Below are positions 33,899 to 42,771 of a stretch of 56,506 nucleotides of DNA, one piece after another. The DNA is from CAKSEI01 sp964403505. Lineage in GTDB: Bacteria > Bacillota > Clostridia > Oscillospirales > CAG-272. A model generated the notes under the pieces. That model did not search any database. It was given only the letters and a program-made list of their open reading frames with translations, and was not told where the DNA came from. How positions within the stretch are numbered: the stretch's first letter is position 1; the number at the start of each line of letters is the position of its first letter. The stretch lies in NCBI GenBank assembly GCA_964403505.1, contig CAYOFP010000014.1, positions 1 through 56,506 on the forward strand. The letters run 5' to 3'. The position numbers and the translations under genes are program-made.

Positions 33899-35781
33899 TA
33901 TTTTTTACCTCCCAGATATATGAGCAGAACCGATATATCGGCAGGGGAGACGCCGCTGATCCGGGATGCCTGTCCGATGCTTGCAGGTTTTATTTTATCT
34001 AATTTTTGCCTTGCCTCAAGGCGCAGACCCTTGATCTCGGAATAATTGATGTCAGAGGGCAGTTTCTTTTCCTCGGCTTTTGAGAATTTAGCTACCTGCG
34101 CCATCTGACGCTTGATGTATCCCTTGTATTTGCACTCGACCTCGACCGTATAGGCCGCACTGCGGCTTAAGGCAGGACGGGCAGGGTCGATGGGGGCGAG
34201 CGCCTGATAGGAGAGCTCGGGACGGCGTAAAAGGTCGGCGAGCTTGCATCCCGATTCGAGCGGAGTGCTGTGGTATTTTTCGAGCAGGGAATTGACTTCC
34301 GCCGTCGGTCCTAAATTGGTGTTTTCGAGGCGGTCAAGTTCCCTTTTAATATCTTCCTGCTTTTTTAAGTATTGTTCCCATCTGCCGTCCTCGATCAGAC
34401 CGACACGCCTGCCGTACGGGGTCAGACGCACATCGGCGTTGTCCTGACGGAGCATGAGGCGGTATTCACTGCGGCTGGTCATGACCCTGTACGGCTCATT
34501 CGTGCCCTTTGTCACGAGGTCGTCGATCAGCATACCGATATAGGAGGTATTCCGTGTCAGTGTGAGCGGCTCTTTGCCGAGGAGCTTCATCGCCGCATTG
34601 ATCCCTGCGACGATACCCTGTGCCGCCGCCTCCTCATAGCCCGATGTGCCGTTGAACTGTCCTGCGCCGTAAAGACCCGATATCTCCTTGAATTCAAGCG
34701 TGTGATATAACACGGTCGGGTCGATGCAGTCATATTCTATGGCGTATGCGGTACGCATGACCTGCGCATTCTCAAAACCACGCAGGGAATGAAGCATCTG
34801 CATCTGCACCTCCTCGGGCATAGATGAGGAAAAGCCTTGCAGATACATTTCTTTCGTATTCTTTCCCATCGGCTCGATAAACAGCTGATGTCGTTCCTTA
34901 TCGGCGAAACGGACTACCTTATCCTCGATAGACGGACAGTATCTCGGGCCCGTGCCGTGGATCATACCCGAATATATGGGGGAACGGTCGAGATTTGCAC
35001 GGATCACATCGTGTGTCTTTTCGTTCGTGTATACGATATGGCAGGGTACTTGTTCGATATGATTTAATTCGTTCTCGTCGGTTTTTACAGAGTACGGGGT
35101 GATATGCTCCTCGCCCTCCTGTATCTCGAGCGATGAAAAGTCGATGGAATCACGGTGTATTCTCGGGGGAGTGCCCGTCTTGAACCGTCGAAGAGAAATA
35201 CCCTCACGCTCGAGCGCCGCCGAGAGGCTGTTTGCAGGCAGCATGCCGTCGGGCCCTGAGCTTATTACATTCTCGCCTATGATGACTTCTCCCTTTAAAT
35301 AGGTACCGCAGCATAATATTGCCGCCCTGCACTTCCATACTGCGCCGAGCGAGGTGACGACGGCGGTCACTTTACCGTTTTCCACCTTGATGTCGCATAT
35401 CTCTGCCTGGACGAGCTCGAGGTTTTCCGTGTTTTCTATGGTCTCTTTCATTATCTCTTGATAGAGACGGCGGTCCGCCTGAACACGCTTTGAATGAACG
35501 GCAGGACCTTTGCCGAGGTTGAGCGTGCGGGACTGCATAGTCACCTTGTCTGCGGCATAGCCCATCTCGCCGCCTAAGGCGTCTATCTCGAACACCAGGT
35601 GTCCCTTGCCCGTGCCGCCGATCGCAGGGTTGCAGGGCATATTGCCGACTGCATCGAGATTGATCGTGAAAAGAGCGCAGGAAAGGCCGAGCCTGGCGCA
35701 TGCGAGCGCCGCCTCGATCCCTGCGTGTCCTGCGCCGACCACTGCGCAGTCTATTTCCTTATAAAAATATTCCCGTGTCAT
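33898..35781 (-). CDS. mnmG: tRNA uridine-5-carboxymethylaminomethyl modification enzyme MnmG
   Basis: FAD-dependent partner of MnmE that installs (carboxymethyl)aminomethyl groups on wobble U34. 627 aa, normal length. FAD-binding AVVGAGHAGIEAALACARLG at the N-terminus, MPCNPAIGGTGKGHLV (loop with the conserved cysteine), and the C-terminal SYQALAP plus SGVSPADISVLLIYL segments. The start ATG overlaps the stop of the 36-aa upstream frame (ATGA). MnmE itself is not in the window. Confidence 0.97.
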   Translation of the reverse strand: MTREYFYKEIDCAVVGAGHAGIEAALACARLGLSCALFTINLDAVGNMPCNPAIGGTGKGHLVFEIDALGGEMGYAADKVTMQSRTLNLGKGPAVHSKRVQADRRLYQEIMKETIENTENLELVQAEICDIKVENGKVTAVVTSLGAVWKCRAAILCCGTYLKGEVIIGENVISSGPDGMLPANSLSAALEREGISLRRFKTGTPPRIHRDSIDFSSLEIQEGEEHITPYSVKTDENELNHIEQVPCHIVYTNEKTHDVIRANLDRSPIYSGMIHGTGPRYCPSIEDKVVRFADKERHQLFIEPMGKNTKEMYLQGFSSSMPEEVQMQMLHSLRGFENAQVMRTAYAIEYDCIDPTVLYHTLEFKEISGLYGAGQFNGTSGYEEAAAQGIVAGINAAMKLLGKEPLTLTRNTSYIGMLIDDLVTKGTNEPYRVMTSRSEYRLMLRQDNADVRLTPYGRRVGLIEDGRWEQYLKKQEDIKRELDRLENTNLGPTAEVNSLLEKYHSTPLESGCKLADLLRRPELSYQALAPIDPARPALSRSAAYTVEVECKYKGYIKRQMAQVAKFSKAEEKKLPSDINYSEIKGLRLEARQKLDKIKPASIGQASRISGVSPADISVLLIYLGGKK

Positions 35782-35888
35782 CTTGTAATAAATGTGAAAT
35801 CGTAATAACCGAGGGCGTATGCTATCGCAGCTGCGGCGACGAGCGCAAAAAGTATCAGCGTTACGATGTGTATTATCTTATCCTTCAT
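35778..35888 (-). CDS. 36-aa single-helix membrane peptide
   Basis: A small frame, MKDKIIHIVTLILFALVAAA and so on, ending YDFTFITR, predicts one TM helix (residues 6-26), N-terminus inside by charge. Its ATG overlaps the rlmH stop (AAATGA) and its TGA overlaps the mnmG ATG (GATGAC), so both junctions are 4-base ATGA couplings. GGGAGG lies 12 bases upstream of the start. The tight packing argues it is translated. Function unknown. Confidence 0.65.
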   Translation of the reverse strand: MKDKIIHIVTLILFALVAAAAIAYALGYYDFTFITR

Positions 35889-36307
35889 TTGTGATACTTA
35901 CCTCCCGATATGATGTTGTATGCTCTGTAGATCTGCTCGAGCAGTATGACCCGCATGAGCTGATGGGGAAATGTCATTTTTGAAAAAGACAGGCGGATAT
36001 CGCACGCCGCCTTTACTTCTTCGGATAGACCCTCCGATGCTCCGATGAGGAACTGGATGTGTGATATGCCCGATGTGGCGGAGGATGCTATCTTCTCGGC
36101 GAGTTCCTCGCTCGAGAGCATTTTGCCCTCGACGCACAGCGCTATTTTGAGCGCACGCTTTGAGAGCAGGGGGATGATATCCTTATCGTCACGGAATGTG
36201 AGGTTTTTGAGTTTGCAGTATGCAGAAAGACGCTTTTCATACTCACTGCACGCCTCACGGAGATAGCTTTCCTTTAGATTCCCGATGGAAATGATGTCTA
36301 TTTGCAT
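35885..36307 (-). CDS. rlmH: 23S rRNA (pseudouridine1915-N3)-methyltransferase
   Basis: SPOUT-class methyltransferase of 140 aa, slightly shorter than the usual ~159. Starts MQIDIISIGNLKESYLREA; the SAM-binding knot region is IQFLIGASEGLS, and the C-terminal LMRVILLEQIYRAYNIISGGKYHK closes the knot with the conserved YHK. Overlaps the metallohydrolase gene as TAATG and the 36-aa peptide gene as ATGA. Confidence 0.95.
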   Translation of the reverse strand: MQIDIISIGNLKESYLREACSEYEKRLSAYCKLKNLTFRDDKDIIPLLSKRALKIALCVEGKMLSSEELAEKIASSATSGISHIQFLIGASEGLSEEVKAACDIRLSFSKMTFPHQLMRVILLEQIYRAYNIISGGKYHK

Positions 36308-37056
36308 TAGATTATACTCACCTTTGCCACCTCGACGTTTGCGCTGACTCCGCGACGTGCGAGGCGCTCGCTCACTGTATCAAACGCACATGAGGGGGTG
36401 TTATTTTCCTTTGATAAATGGGCGAGGATAAAGCGCTCCGTTCCACGGGAGGCGAGAAATGCGCAAAATGCCGCACAGTCCTCGTTTGATAAATGTCCCT
36501 TTTCGGATAATATTCTCGCCTTGAGATATTGTGGGTAGAAGCCGCCTTTCAGCATTGTTACGTCGTGATTGCACTCGATTAACACCTCACGGCATCCGAC
36601 GCTCGCCGCCACGGCCTCGTCCGTCACATATCCCGTGTCGGTCATCGTCGCGATACGCTCATCTCCGCACTCGACGGTATATCCCACGCAGCATTTTGTG
36701 TCGTGCGAGAGAGGGAAGCTCCTTATTACCGTATTGCCGAGCTTTATCTCGTATACCGTGTCGTGCGTTATCACGGGGATGTCCAGTTCCGATGCCTCAT
36801 ATGATGCACGTGTCATATGGATCGGGATAGCATGCTTTGCCGTAAGTACACGCAGTCCTGCGATATGGTCGGCGTGTTCGTGCGTGATGAATATCGCACC
36901 TATCTCACTGACATCTACGCCGAGAGATGACAGCGCACGGGTGATCCTGCGTGCGGAAACGCCTGCATCGATAAGCACCTTTGCACTGTCAGATTCTATA
37001 TATGTACAGTTTCCGCCGCTGCCCGAAAACAGCGGCGTGATTTTTATTTGATTCAT
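36307..37056 (-). CDS. MBL-fold metallohydrolase, WalJ/YycJ type
   Basis: 249-aa metallo-beta-lactamase-fold protein. THEHADHIAG is the HxHxDH metal motif; DTGYVTDEA and ECNHDVTML are typical of the YycJ/WalJ group, which are nuclease-like proteins often near rlmH in Firmicutes. The N-terminal PLFSGSGGNCTYIES is the YycJ hallmark. DNA-repair exonuclease activity is proposed for the group. Overlaps the membrane-protein gene by 4 bases upstream and rlmH by one base downstream. Confidence 0.9.
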   Translation of the reverse strand: MNQIKITPLFSGSGGNCTYIESDSAKVLIDAGVSARRITRALSSLGVDVSEIGAIFITHEHADHIAGLRVLTAKHAIPIHMTRASYEASELDIPVITHDTVYEIKLGNTVIRSFPLSHDTKCCVGYTVECGDERIATMTDTGYVTDEAVAASVGCREVLIECNHDVTMLKGGFYPQYLKARILSEKGHLSNEDCAAFCAFLASRGTERFILAHLSKENNTPSCAFDTVSERLARRGVSANVEVAKVSII

Positions 37057-37499
37057 TTTGCTATAAACATTGTGTATATCACGTCAAAGCCGACGATCGC
37101 TATGAGCGGAAGTATGAAATACATCAGGGGACGTGATCTTTTTCTGATTTTCTTTATCTTTTCGATGAACTCGCTCTTTTCGTCTTCGCTCATATCGTCA
37201 CGCAGCTGCCCGGACGTGGGTATGTCACCCGATATGCCGTGATTCATGATGATATATGTGACAAGGAGCACGGAAAGTGCGCAATAATAGCCGATGATGA
37301 TGCCGAGAGAGACCGTATAGTATCTCGTTGACTGCAAACGCCATGCGGCGAGATAGAGAGAGAGGAAAAAAAGGGATGAAAGGAGCAATAAAGCCATGCG
37401 CTTTGCACCTTTTCCGGTGACGCTCTCCTTGATCTCTTTTTTCGCCTTGACATATTCTCCGTATTTACTTTTCTTTTTCTTGACTTTATATTTGCTCAT
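37053..37499 (-). CDS. Small membrane protein of unknown function
   Basis: 148 aa: Lys-rich N-terminus (residues 1-33), three predicted TM helices (about 35-54, 64-83, 124-145) and a charged cytoplasmic loop between TM2 and TM3 (EDEKSEFIEKIKKIRKRSRP). No family recognised. Overlaps galK upstream and the WalJ-type gene downstream, both as ATGA, so it is expressed with them. Confidence 0.75.
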   Translation of the reverse strand: MSKYKVKKKKSKYGEYVKAKKEIKESVTGKGAKRMALLLLSSLFFLSLYLAAWRLQSTRYYTVSLGIIIGYYCALSVLLVTYIIMNHGISGDIPTSGQLRDDMSEDEKSEFIEKIKKIRKRSRPLMYFILPLIAIVGFDVIYTMFIAK

Positions 37500-38779
37500 A
37501 TCATTTCATCGACTGCGAGGCCGCCGTACGGGCGAACCATCAGACAGACGCAGGCGCCTTCGCCGAATACGCCGTCGATCGCCGCTCTGAACGAGTCGAC
37601 ATCCTCTTTTTTGACGAACGCCTGTATCGTTCCTGCGAATCCTCCGCCGTGGACACGGCATGCCGCCTCCTTGCCCTCGAGCGCCTTTTCGGCTATGGCA
37701 AGCGCGAGGGACAGACCCTGCTCGGATACGTTTGAATTTGTATATACATTCTGTAAATACTTGAATGAGGAGTTTCCGCTGTCGGTAATACCGTGTAAGA
37801 AGCCTTTGATATCACGGTTTTTGATAGCGTCACGGATGGTATCGACTCTCTCGTTTTCCAAAAGATAGTGTATCGCACGGATCATCGCACGGTCGCCGCA
37901 CTTCCGGCGGAGCTCCGCTGCGTTTTTGAGTATGTCCTCGTATGTCAAGCCACGGAGCACATCCTTTCCGAAGAAAGCGGCGACGCTTTTCATTTCGGAG
38001 GGGATGGATGCGTAGTCATCGGTAAGGTCCGAGTGATTTCCGCCCGTATTTACGATACAGAGGTTGTATCCGTATGACGAAAGGTCGAAATCGAGCTTTT
38101 CTACCTTGGGATCTTTCGGGTCTTCAAAATCAATCGCTACAAATCCGCCGTAGATACATGCCACCTGATCGAGCAGACCGCAGGGCTTATCGTAAAACGC
38201 ATTTTCCGCATACTGACCGATCTTCGCCGTCTCCATGCAGTCCACGTTTCCGCCGTTATATAAATGGCTCTGGATCGTGCCGATCATATCCTCAAAAGCC
38301 GCAGAGGAGGAAAGGCCGGATGCCTTGAATACGCTCGATGTAGTGTATGCATCGAAACCGCCGATCTGAAAGCCGTGCTTCTGAAAGCCGTCGCAGACTC
38401 CTGCGATCATAAGTGCGCTTTTGTGGTATTTCTCCTTTGAAAGGTCGGAAGTATCCACGGTGTCCATCTGAAAGCCCTTGCTCTTGACATGGATAATGCC
38501 GTCTTCATTTTTTGCGACTATGGCGATGATATCGAGGTTGATGGACGCCGCCAGCACCTTGCCGTGGTTATGGTCGGTATGGTTGCCTGCGACCTCGCTC
38601 CTTCCCGAAACGGAAAAGACCCGCAGATCACGGTCGCCCTCATATATTTTCCCGAATTCGTCTATACATTCGAGGTATCTTTCTCTCTGCATCTCTACCT
38701 GCTCTTTGCCGTAAAGAGTGGTAAAAATATTATCAAATTTTCCTTCGTTGATCGATTTTATAAGTTCGTTTGCTTTCAC
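37496..38779 (-). CDS. galK: Galactokinase
   Basis: GHMP-family kinase, 427 aa, phosphorylates galactose at C1 for the Leloir pathway. Galactokinase signature GRSEVAGNHTDHNHG near residue 65; ATP motif KASGLSSSAAFEDMIG (GLSSSAA); C-terminal GGGFAGTIQAFV. Start is GTG after AAGGAG. It is somewhat longer at the N-terminus than E. coli GalK (382 aa), as usual in Clostridia. No galT or galE is present here; instead galK leads a run of rRNA/tRNA modification genes, which is unusual for a sugar gene. Confidence 0.95.
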   Translation of the reverse strand: MKANELIKSINEGKFDNIFTTLYGKEQVEMQRERYLECIDEFGKIYEGDRDLRVFSVSGRSEVAGNHTDHNHGKVLAASINLDIIAIVAKNEDGIIHVKSKGFQMDTVDTSDLSKEKYHKSALMIAGVCDGFQKHGFQIGGFDAYTTSSVFKASGLSSSAAFEDMIGTIQSHLYNGGNVDCMETAKIGQYAENAFYDKPCGLLDQVACIYGGFVAIDFEDPKDPKVEKLDFDLSSYGYNLCIVNTGGNHSDLTDDYASIPSEMKSVAAFFGKDVLRGLTYEDILKNAAELRRKCGDRAMIRAIHYLLENERVDTIRDAIKNRDIKGFLHGITDSGNSSFKYLQNVYTNSNVSEQGLSLALAIAEKALEGKEAACRVHGGGFAGTIQAFVKKEDVDSFRAAIDGVFGEGACVCLMVRPYGGLAVDEMI

Positions 38780-38829
38780 GGTTTTGCTCCTTGTATTTCA
38801 GAAAAGATTGCTCTTGCACTTTTGCTCTT

Positions 38830-38858
38830 ATTATACCACAAAAGATCGGTAAAGTAAA
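38830..38858 (-). promoter_or_regulatory. Sigma-A promoter of the galK-rsmG operon
   Basis: Minus-strand TTTACT (38853-38858), 17 bp, TATAAT (38830-38835), 51 bases before the GTG start. The only clear promoter for the seven-gene run. Confidence 0.8.
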
Positions 38859-38897
38859 CAAAAGTAAGTTATTTTGTAAAATTGTACCGACAGAGAA

Positions 38898-38928
38898 AAC
38901 CGGGTGCCCAAAGGGGGCCGCCCGGTCT
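38898..38928 (-). terminator. Probable terminator after the CNNM genes
   Basis: Stem ACCGGG(C) with (G)CCCGGT around a G/C-rich loop, then TTTTCT on the minus strand, about 45 bases beyond the stop at 38972. A shorter stem than the other terminators here. Confidence 0.55.
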
Positions 38929-38971
38929 GGCTTTTATATTATGCAAATGACAGCCCGTGGAAGAGGGCAAA

Positions 38972-40246
38972 TTATTCTTCCTCTTCCTCCGGGTGGATCG
39001 CAAACGATACTTTTGTGACACGTGTGCCGTCCATTTCGGTGACGGTAACGGTCATGTTTTCATATTCAAAGGATTTTCCGACGTCGGGGAAGCCCTCGAG
39101 CTCCTCGATGACCCAACCGCCGACCGTCGTATAGTCAGAGTCGATGTCATCGGCGTCTCGTTCTAACTCTTCCATGGCGTCGTAAATGCTCATATCGCCG
39201 CTGACCTCGTAAAAGTCCGATCGGACGGGGATGATATCCTCCTCTTTTTCGTCGGTCTCGTCATCGATATCGCCGACGAGCTCCTCGAGGATGTCCTCCA
39301 TCGTCACGATGCCGAGCGTGCCGCCGTATTCGTCCGGCACGACCGCCATCTGCATTTTGCTTTTCCTCATTTGCTCGAGCGCATCGGGAAGGGAAGCGGA
39401 GGGGTATATAATGCAGGGCTCTTTGATGCATTTTGCGTAATCGACCTTTTCGTGCGAGGCAAGCTCCAATAAGAAAAGATTCGCATATAATATCCCGGTG
39501 ATATTGTCGATCGTATCGGTATATACAGGTATTCTCGAATGGGACGTTTCCTTGATCAGAGCGATGAGCTCCTCTTCGCTGTCGTTTCTGTCAAAGGCTA
39601 CGACATCGACCCTCGGAACGACGAGACGACGGATATCCGTATCCTTGAAATCGATCGCCGACTGCAAAAGCTCGCTTTTATCCTCCTCGATTCCGCCCTC
39701 TTCTTCGCTTTGTTCGATTGCGGCGGAGAGCTCATCCTCGGTCACCGCCGCTTCATCTTTTTGCCCGAAGGGCAGTTTGATCAGAGAGACGATGGCGTTG
39801 ATCACGATCACTACGGGAGAGAAGATGATCATGGAGATCAGCATCGGCACGGCAAATTTCGCCGAGAGCTTATCGCCCCGGGCGGAAGCAAAGGTCTTGG
39901 GTATTATCTCGCCGAAAATCAGCATGACCACCGTCGCAATGAGCGTGGCGACTGCGGCGGAGATACCGTCGATATCCCCCGACAGGGTGTGGGAAAACAC
40001 CTCGTATACTGCGAGGGTCACGCAGGCACTCATGCCGAAATGCGCAATATTCACGCCGACAAGCCCTGCGCTGAGCGCAAAGTTATAATGCTCTAAGATA
40101 TAATGTGCGAGGGCGCATGTCCTGCTGCCCTCCTCTGCAAGATCCTCGAGATGATTGGGATTTGCGAAGTTATATGCGGTCTCTGCGGCGGCATAAAACG
40201 CCGAGAAAAACAGGCATACAAATATAAGTATGATATATAGTGTCAT
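38972..40246 (-). CDS. CNNM/CorC-type transporter (DUF21-CBS-CorC_HlyC)
   Basis: 424-aa hemolysin-related ion transporter. DUF21 domain with about four TM helices (residues 1-150), including AETAYNFANPNHLE and GEIIPKTFASARGD. A CBS pair follows (about 190-320; VPRVDVVAFDRND, YGGTLGIVTMEDILEELVGDI) and then a C-terminal CorC_HlyC domain. Family members extrude Mg2+ or other divalent cations. Overlaps the paralogous gene upstream as ATGA, so the two are co-translated; probably they pair or are partially redundant. Confidence 0.92.
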   Translation of the reverse strand: MTLYIILIFVCLFFSAFYAAAETAYNFANPNHLEDLAEEGSRTCALAHYILEHYNFALSAGLVGVNIAHFGMSACVTLAVYEVFSHTLSGDIDGISAAVATLIATVVMLIFGEIIPKTFASARGDKLSAKFAVPMLISMIIFSPVVIVINAIVSLIKLPFGQKDEAAVTEDELSAAIEQSEEEGGIEEDKSELLQSAIDFKDTDIRRLVVPRVDVVAFDRNDSEEELIALIKETSHSRIPVYTDTIDNITGILYANLFLLELASHEKVDYAKCIKEPCIIYPSASLPDALEQMRKSKMQMAVVPDEYGGTLGIVTMEDILEELVGDIDDETDEKEEDIIPVRSDFYEVSGDMSIYDAMEELERDADDIDSDYTTVGGWVIEELEGFPDVGKSFEYENMTVTVTEMDGTRVTKVSFAIHPEEEEE

Positions 40247-41556
40247 TCTTCCGCCTCCTCTTTCGGAGCGGTGACCGTTATGTAAAATTTATCGGGTCTT
40301 CCGTGGCGGGACTTGCCTGCGGTGATATACAGATTTCCGTAGATCACGAAGTCACCTCTGCGCATTTTTTTATCGGATAACGTGTTCGCCCAGGAGAGCA
40401 GGGTCTCGTGTCCGCACTCGTCCCGGTCGAAATCGTCATATTCCATCAGCTCAAAGGCGGATATGACGGAGAGATCGGATGATACCTCGTATTTTCCGTC
40501 TGCAAGCTTGCGGAATTTATCCTCGACGATATCGCTTTCGTCGAATATCTCGCCGACGAGCTCCTCGAGCAGATCCTCGAGCGTGATGATGCCGAGGGTG
40601 CGTCCGTTATCGCCTTTGACGATCGCCATATGGCTTTTTGCGCTTTGCATCAGGTGTAAAAGCTCATCGGCAGGCATGGACGGATGGGTATTGATCGGAG
40701 TGTCGAGCATTGTCGAGATATCGCAATTATTATTGAAGGTATATTCCTCGAGAAATGTACGGACGCGCAAAATGCCGACGATGCAGTCCTTGTTTGCCGA
40801 ATAAACGGGCATACGGGAGTACATATTGTCCCGTATCAGCCGAACGAGTGACGGCGCATCGTATTTGTCTATGTTTACCGCTACCACATCGTCGTATGAT
40901 GTATAGATATCGCCGACTGTGACGTCGTCAAACTCAAATGCAGAGTATAAGAGATTTACCTCGTCCTTTTCGGCAGTACCGCTCTCCTCGATATCCTCGA
41001 TGATGTCACGCACATCGTCCTCCGTCACGGACGGCTCTGCCTTGGGCGCAAAGAGCTTGCCCACCGCCTCCGAAAAAACAGAGAATATGACAGCAAACGG
41101 CGCAAACAATGTGCATATCGCCCGAAGCGACGGCGCATAGGAAAGAGCGAAGGAATCCACACGCTCCCTGACGATGGTCTTCGGCATAACTTCGCCGAAC
41201 AGTATGACGATCGCCGTGACGCACAGGGTCATGAGCGTTTCTGGGATACCGATCCGCATGGCGAGCAGAGTCGTGACCGACGCTGTCGCAATATTGACGA
41301 GGTCGTTTCCGAAAAGCACGGTCGTCAGCGTCCGCTCGAAGCTGTCGGTAAGAGCGAGCATGGTTTTCGCACGGCGCTCGCCCGAGTCGGCTTCGCTTTT
41401 CAGTTTTATTTTGTTTGATGCGGAAATCGCTGTTTCCGCACCGGAAAAATATGCGCTGAAAATGATCAGCAGTATGAGGAATATAAATATCCCATAGTTT
41501 TCGGCTAAAATGTCAAGTGCTCTGACTGTCAGACTAAATCGCCCGCCGGCGTCCAT
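40243..41556 (-). CDS. CNNM/CorC-type transporter (DUF21-CBS-CorC_HlyC), paralogue
   Basis: 437 aa with the same domain order: DUF21 membrane part (SGAETAISASNKIKLK, GEVMPKTIVRERVD), CBS pair (NGRTLGIITLEDLLEELVGEIFDESD), and CorC_HlyC C-terminus. I place the start at ATG 41556; an in-frame GTG 12 bases upstream lies immediately after AAGGAA, too close to be used. A 166-bp MITE-like hairpin sits directly upstream, so its promoter may lie in or beyond that element. Distinct from the partner, not a recent duplicate. Confidence 0.9.
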   Translation of the reverse strand: MDAGGRFSLTVRALDILAENYGIFIFLILLIIFSAYFSGAETAISASNKIKLKSEADSGERRAKTMLALTDSFERTLTTVLFGNDLVNIATASVTTLLAMRIGIPETLMTLCVTAIVILFGEVMPKTIVRERVDSFALSYAPSLRAICTLFAPFAVIFSVFSEAVGKLFAPKAEPSVTEDDVRDIIEDIEESGTAEKDEVNLLYSAFEFDDVTVGDIYTSYDDVVAVNIDKYDAPSLVRLIRDNMYSRMPVYSANKDCIVGILRVRTFLEEYTFNNNCDISTMLDTPINTHPSMPADELLHLMQSAKSHMAIVKGDNGRTLGIITLEDLLEELVGEIFDESDIVEDKFRKLADGKYEVSSDLSVISAFELMEYDDFDRDECGHETLLSWANTLSDKKMRRGDFVIYGNLYITAGKSRHGRPDKFYITVTAPKEEAEE

Positions 41557-41578
41557 TAAAGAATCCACTTCCTTTTGT

Positions 41579-41744
41579 TAAGACCACACCGCACAATTTA
41601 TGACAGCACACTTGCTTGCACATTTTTCGTCATACTTCACAAATTTCGTCGGCAGAGGCTCTACTCTTACCTCCTCAATTTGTATCGTCTGACGAAAAAT
41701 CTGACGGCGCAATTGCACCGTCAAAATTGCACGGTATGGCCTTA
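41579..41744. mobile_element. MITE-like long inverted repeat (166 bp)
   Basis: The two arms, about 65 bases each, are near-complements: TAAGACCACACCGCACAATT on the left and TAAGGCCATACCGTGCAATT at the right end read in reverse, continuing through matching TTTTTCGTCA and ACAAATT segments to a ~30-base centre. No protein is encoded. No clear target-site duplication was found. It sits 22 bases upstream of the CNNM gene start. Confidence 0.75.
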
Positions 41745-41838
41745 TAAAAATATATACGGGTATTATACAATATATTTAAGTATAAGTCAAGCGAGTAAAG
41801 CCTGAATTATCACCCGTGAATTACAATGTATATTTATA

Positions 41839-41867
41839 TTGTATTTTGACGATTTTTGTGATATAAT
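41839..41867 (+). promoter_or_regulatory. Sigma-A promoter of the amidase gene
   Basis: TTGTAT (41839-41844), 17 bp, TATAAT (41862-41867), 26 bases before the ATG. Confidence 0.75.
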
Positions 41868-41893
41868 GATGTGCACAAAACAGGAGAGAAAAA

Positions 41894-42736
41894 ATGAAAA
41901 GAATACTAAAACTAATGATACTATTGATGTGTGTGTTTCTGCTCTTATGCTCGTGCTCGAGGGGCAGTGTAACGACGATTGCAGACCCGACCGCGGGCGA
42001 AAGCGAAAGCACCCCTGTTCCGACCGAGCCGACCGAGCCGCCGCTCAAGCGCGAGGAACCAGGGCACAGAAAAACGGTGATCATCGACCCGGGACACGGA
42101 TTCGGCGATGTCGGCTGCGGAGGCCCTGAATCAAAGATCGGCGCTTATGAATATGTACTCACTCTCGATATGGCAAAAAGCCTGAAAAGCTCGCTTGAAG
42201 CGAGGGGATACATCGTGTATTTAACCCACGACGGCAATTCCTTTCCGTCGGTGAGCGAGATAAAAAGGCTCGCCGACAGTAACGGCGTGGAATACGATAC
42301 TACCAAAAGCCAGTGGGAAGACAATAACATTTTCTCGCCTTACGAGAGGGTGATCTACATGAATTGCCTGGATGCTATGTATGGCGCAGACTTTTCGATC
42401 TCGGTACATGTCAATGCAAACGCCGAATCGGAGAGCCTGTACGGTTTCGATCTCGACTACTGCAGAGAGAATGAATGGTCTGCCGAGAGCTTTGAGATCG
42501 TAAAGAAAATACACACTATGGCAAATGACAAATACCCCGGCAGACCCTTATATTTTTATGCCGATTCATGGGATGATGCATTTGTCGTGACGAAATACAA
42601 TACCATGCCCTCCGCCCTTTTTGAGACGGCATACTCGACAAACGACGTCGACGCCGCATTTCTCAGAAATGCGCAGTGGCGGAATACCCTGATGGACAAT
42701 CTCGCCTCCGCCATAGCGGACGGTATCGGCGAATAA
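41894..42736 (+). CDS. N-acetylmuramoyl-L-alanine amidase (Amidase_3) lipoprotein
   Basis: 280-aa lipoprotein: signal peptide with lipobox LLCSC (Cys21), a Thr/Pro/Glu-rich linker to about residue 58, then a zinc amidase domain. DPGHG gives the first zinc histidine, the Glu ligand lies in the following ESKIGAYEY stretch, SVHVNA gives the second histidine, and FETAYSTN contains the catalytic glutamate. It should cleave peptidoglycan stem peptides from MurNAc, outside the membrane. AGGAGAG precedes the ATG. The pyruvate kinase gene follows after 35 bases. Confidence 0.9.
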   Translation: MKRILKLMILLMCVFLLLCSCSRGSVTTIADPTAGESESTPVPTEPTEPPLKREEPGHRKTVIIDPGHGFGDVGCGGPESKIGAYEYVLTLDMAKSLKSSLEARGYIVYLTHDGNSFPSVSEIKRLADSNGVEYDTTKSQWEDNNIFSPYERVIYMNCLDAMYGADFSISVHVNANAESESLYGFDLDYCRENEWSAESFEIVKKIHTMANDKYPGRPLYFYADSWDDAFVVTKYNTMPSALFETAYSTNDVDAAFLRNAQWRNTLMDNLASAIADGIGE

Positions 42737-42771
42737 TTAACCCAGCAACGCAAATACATAGGAGATACACA

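Noticed and set aside
41620..41700. Metal-sensing riboswitch upstream of the CNNM genes
   Set aside because: The paired structure extends to near-complementary ends with terminal inverted repeats, as in a MITE, and no M-box or yybP-type core motif is present.
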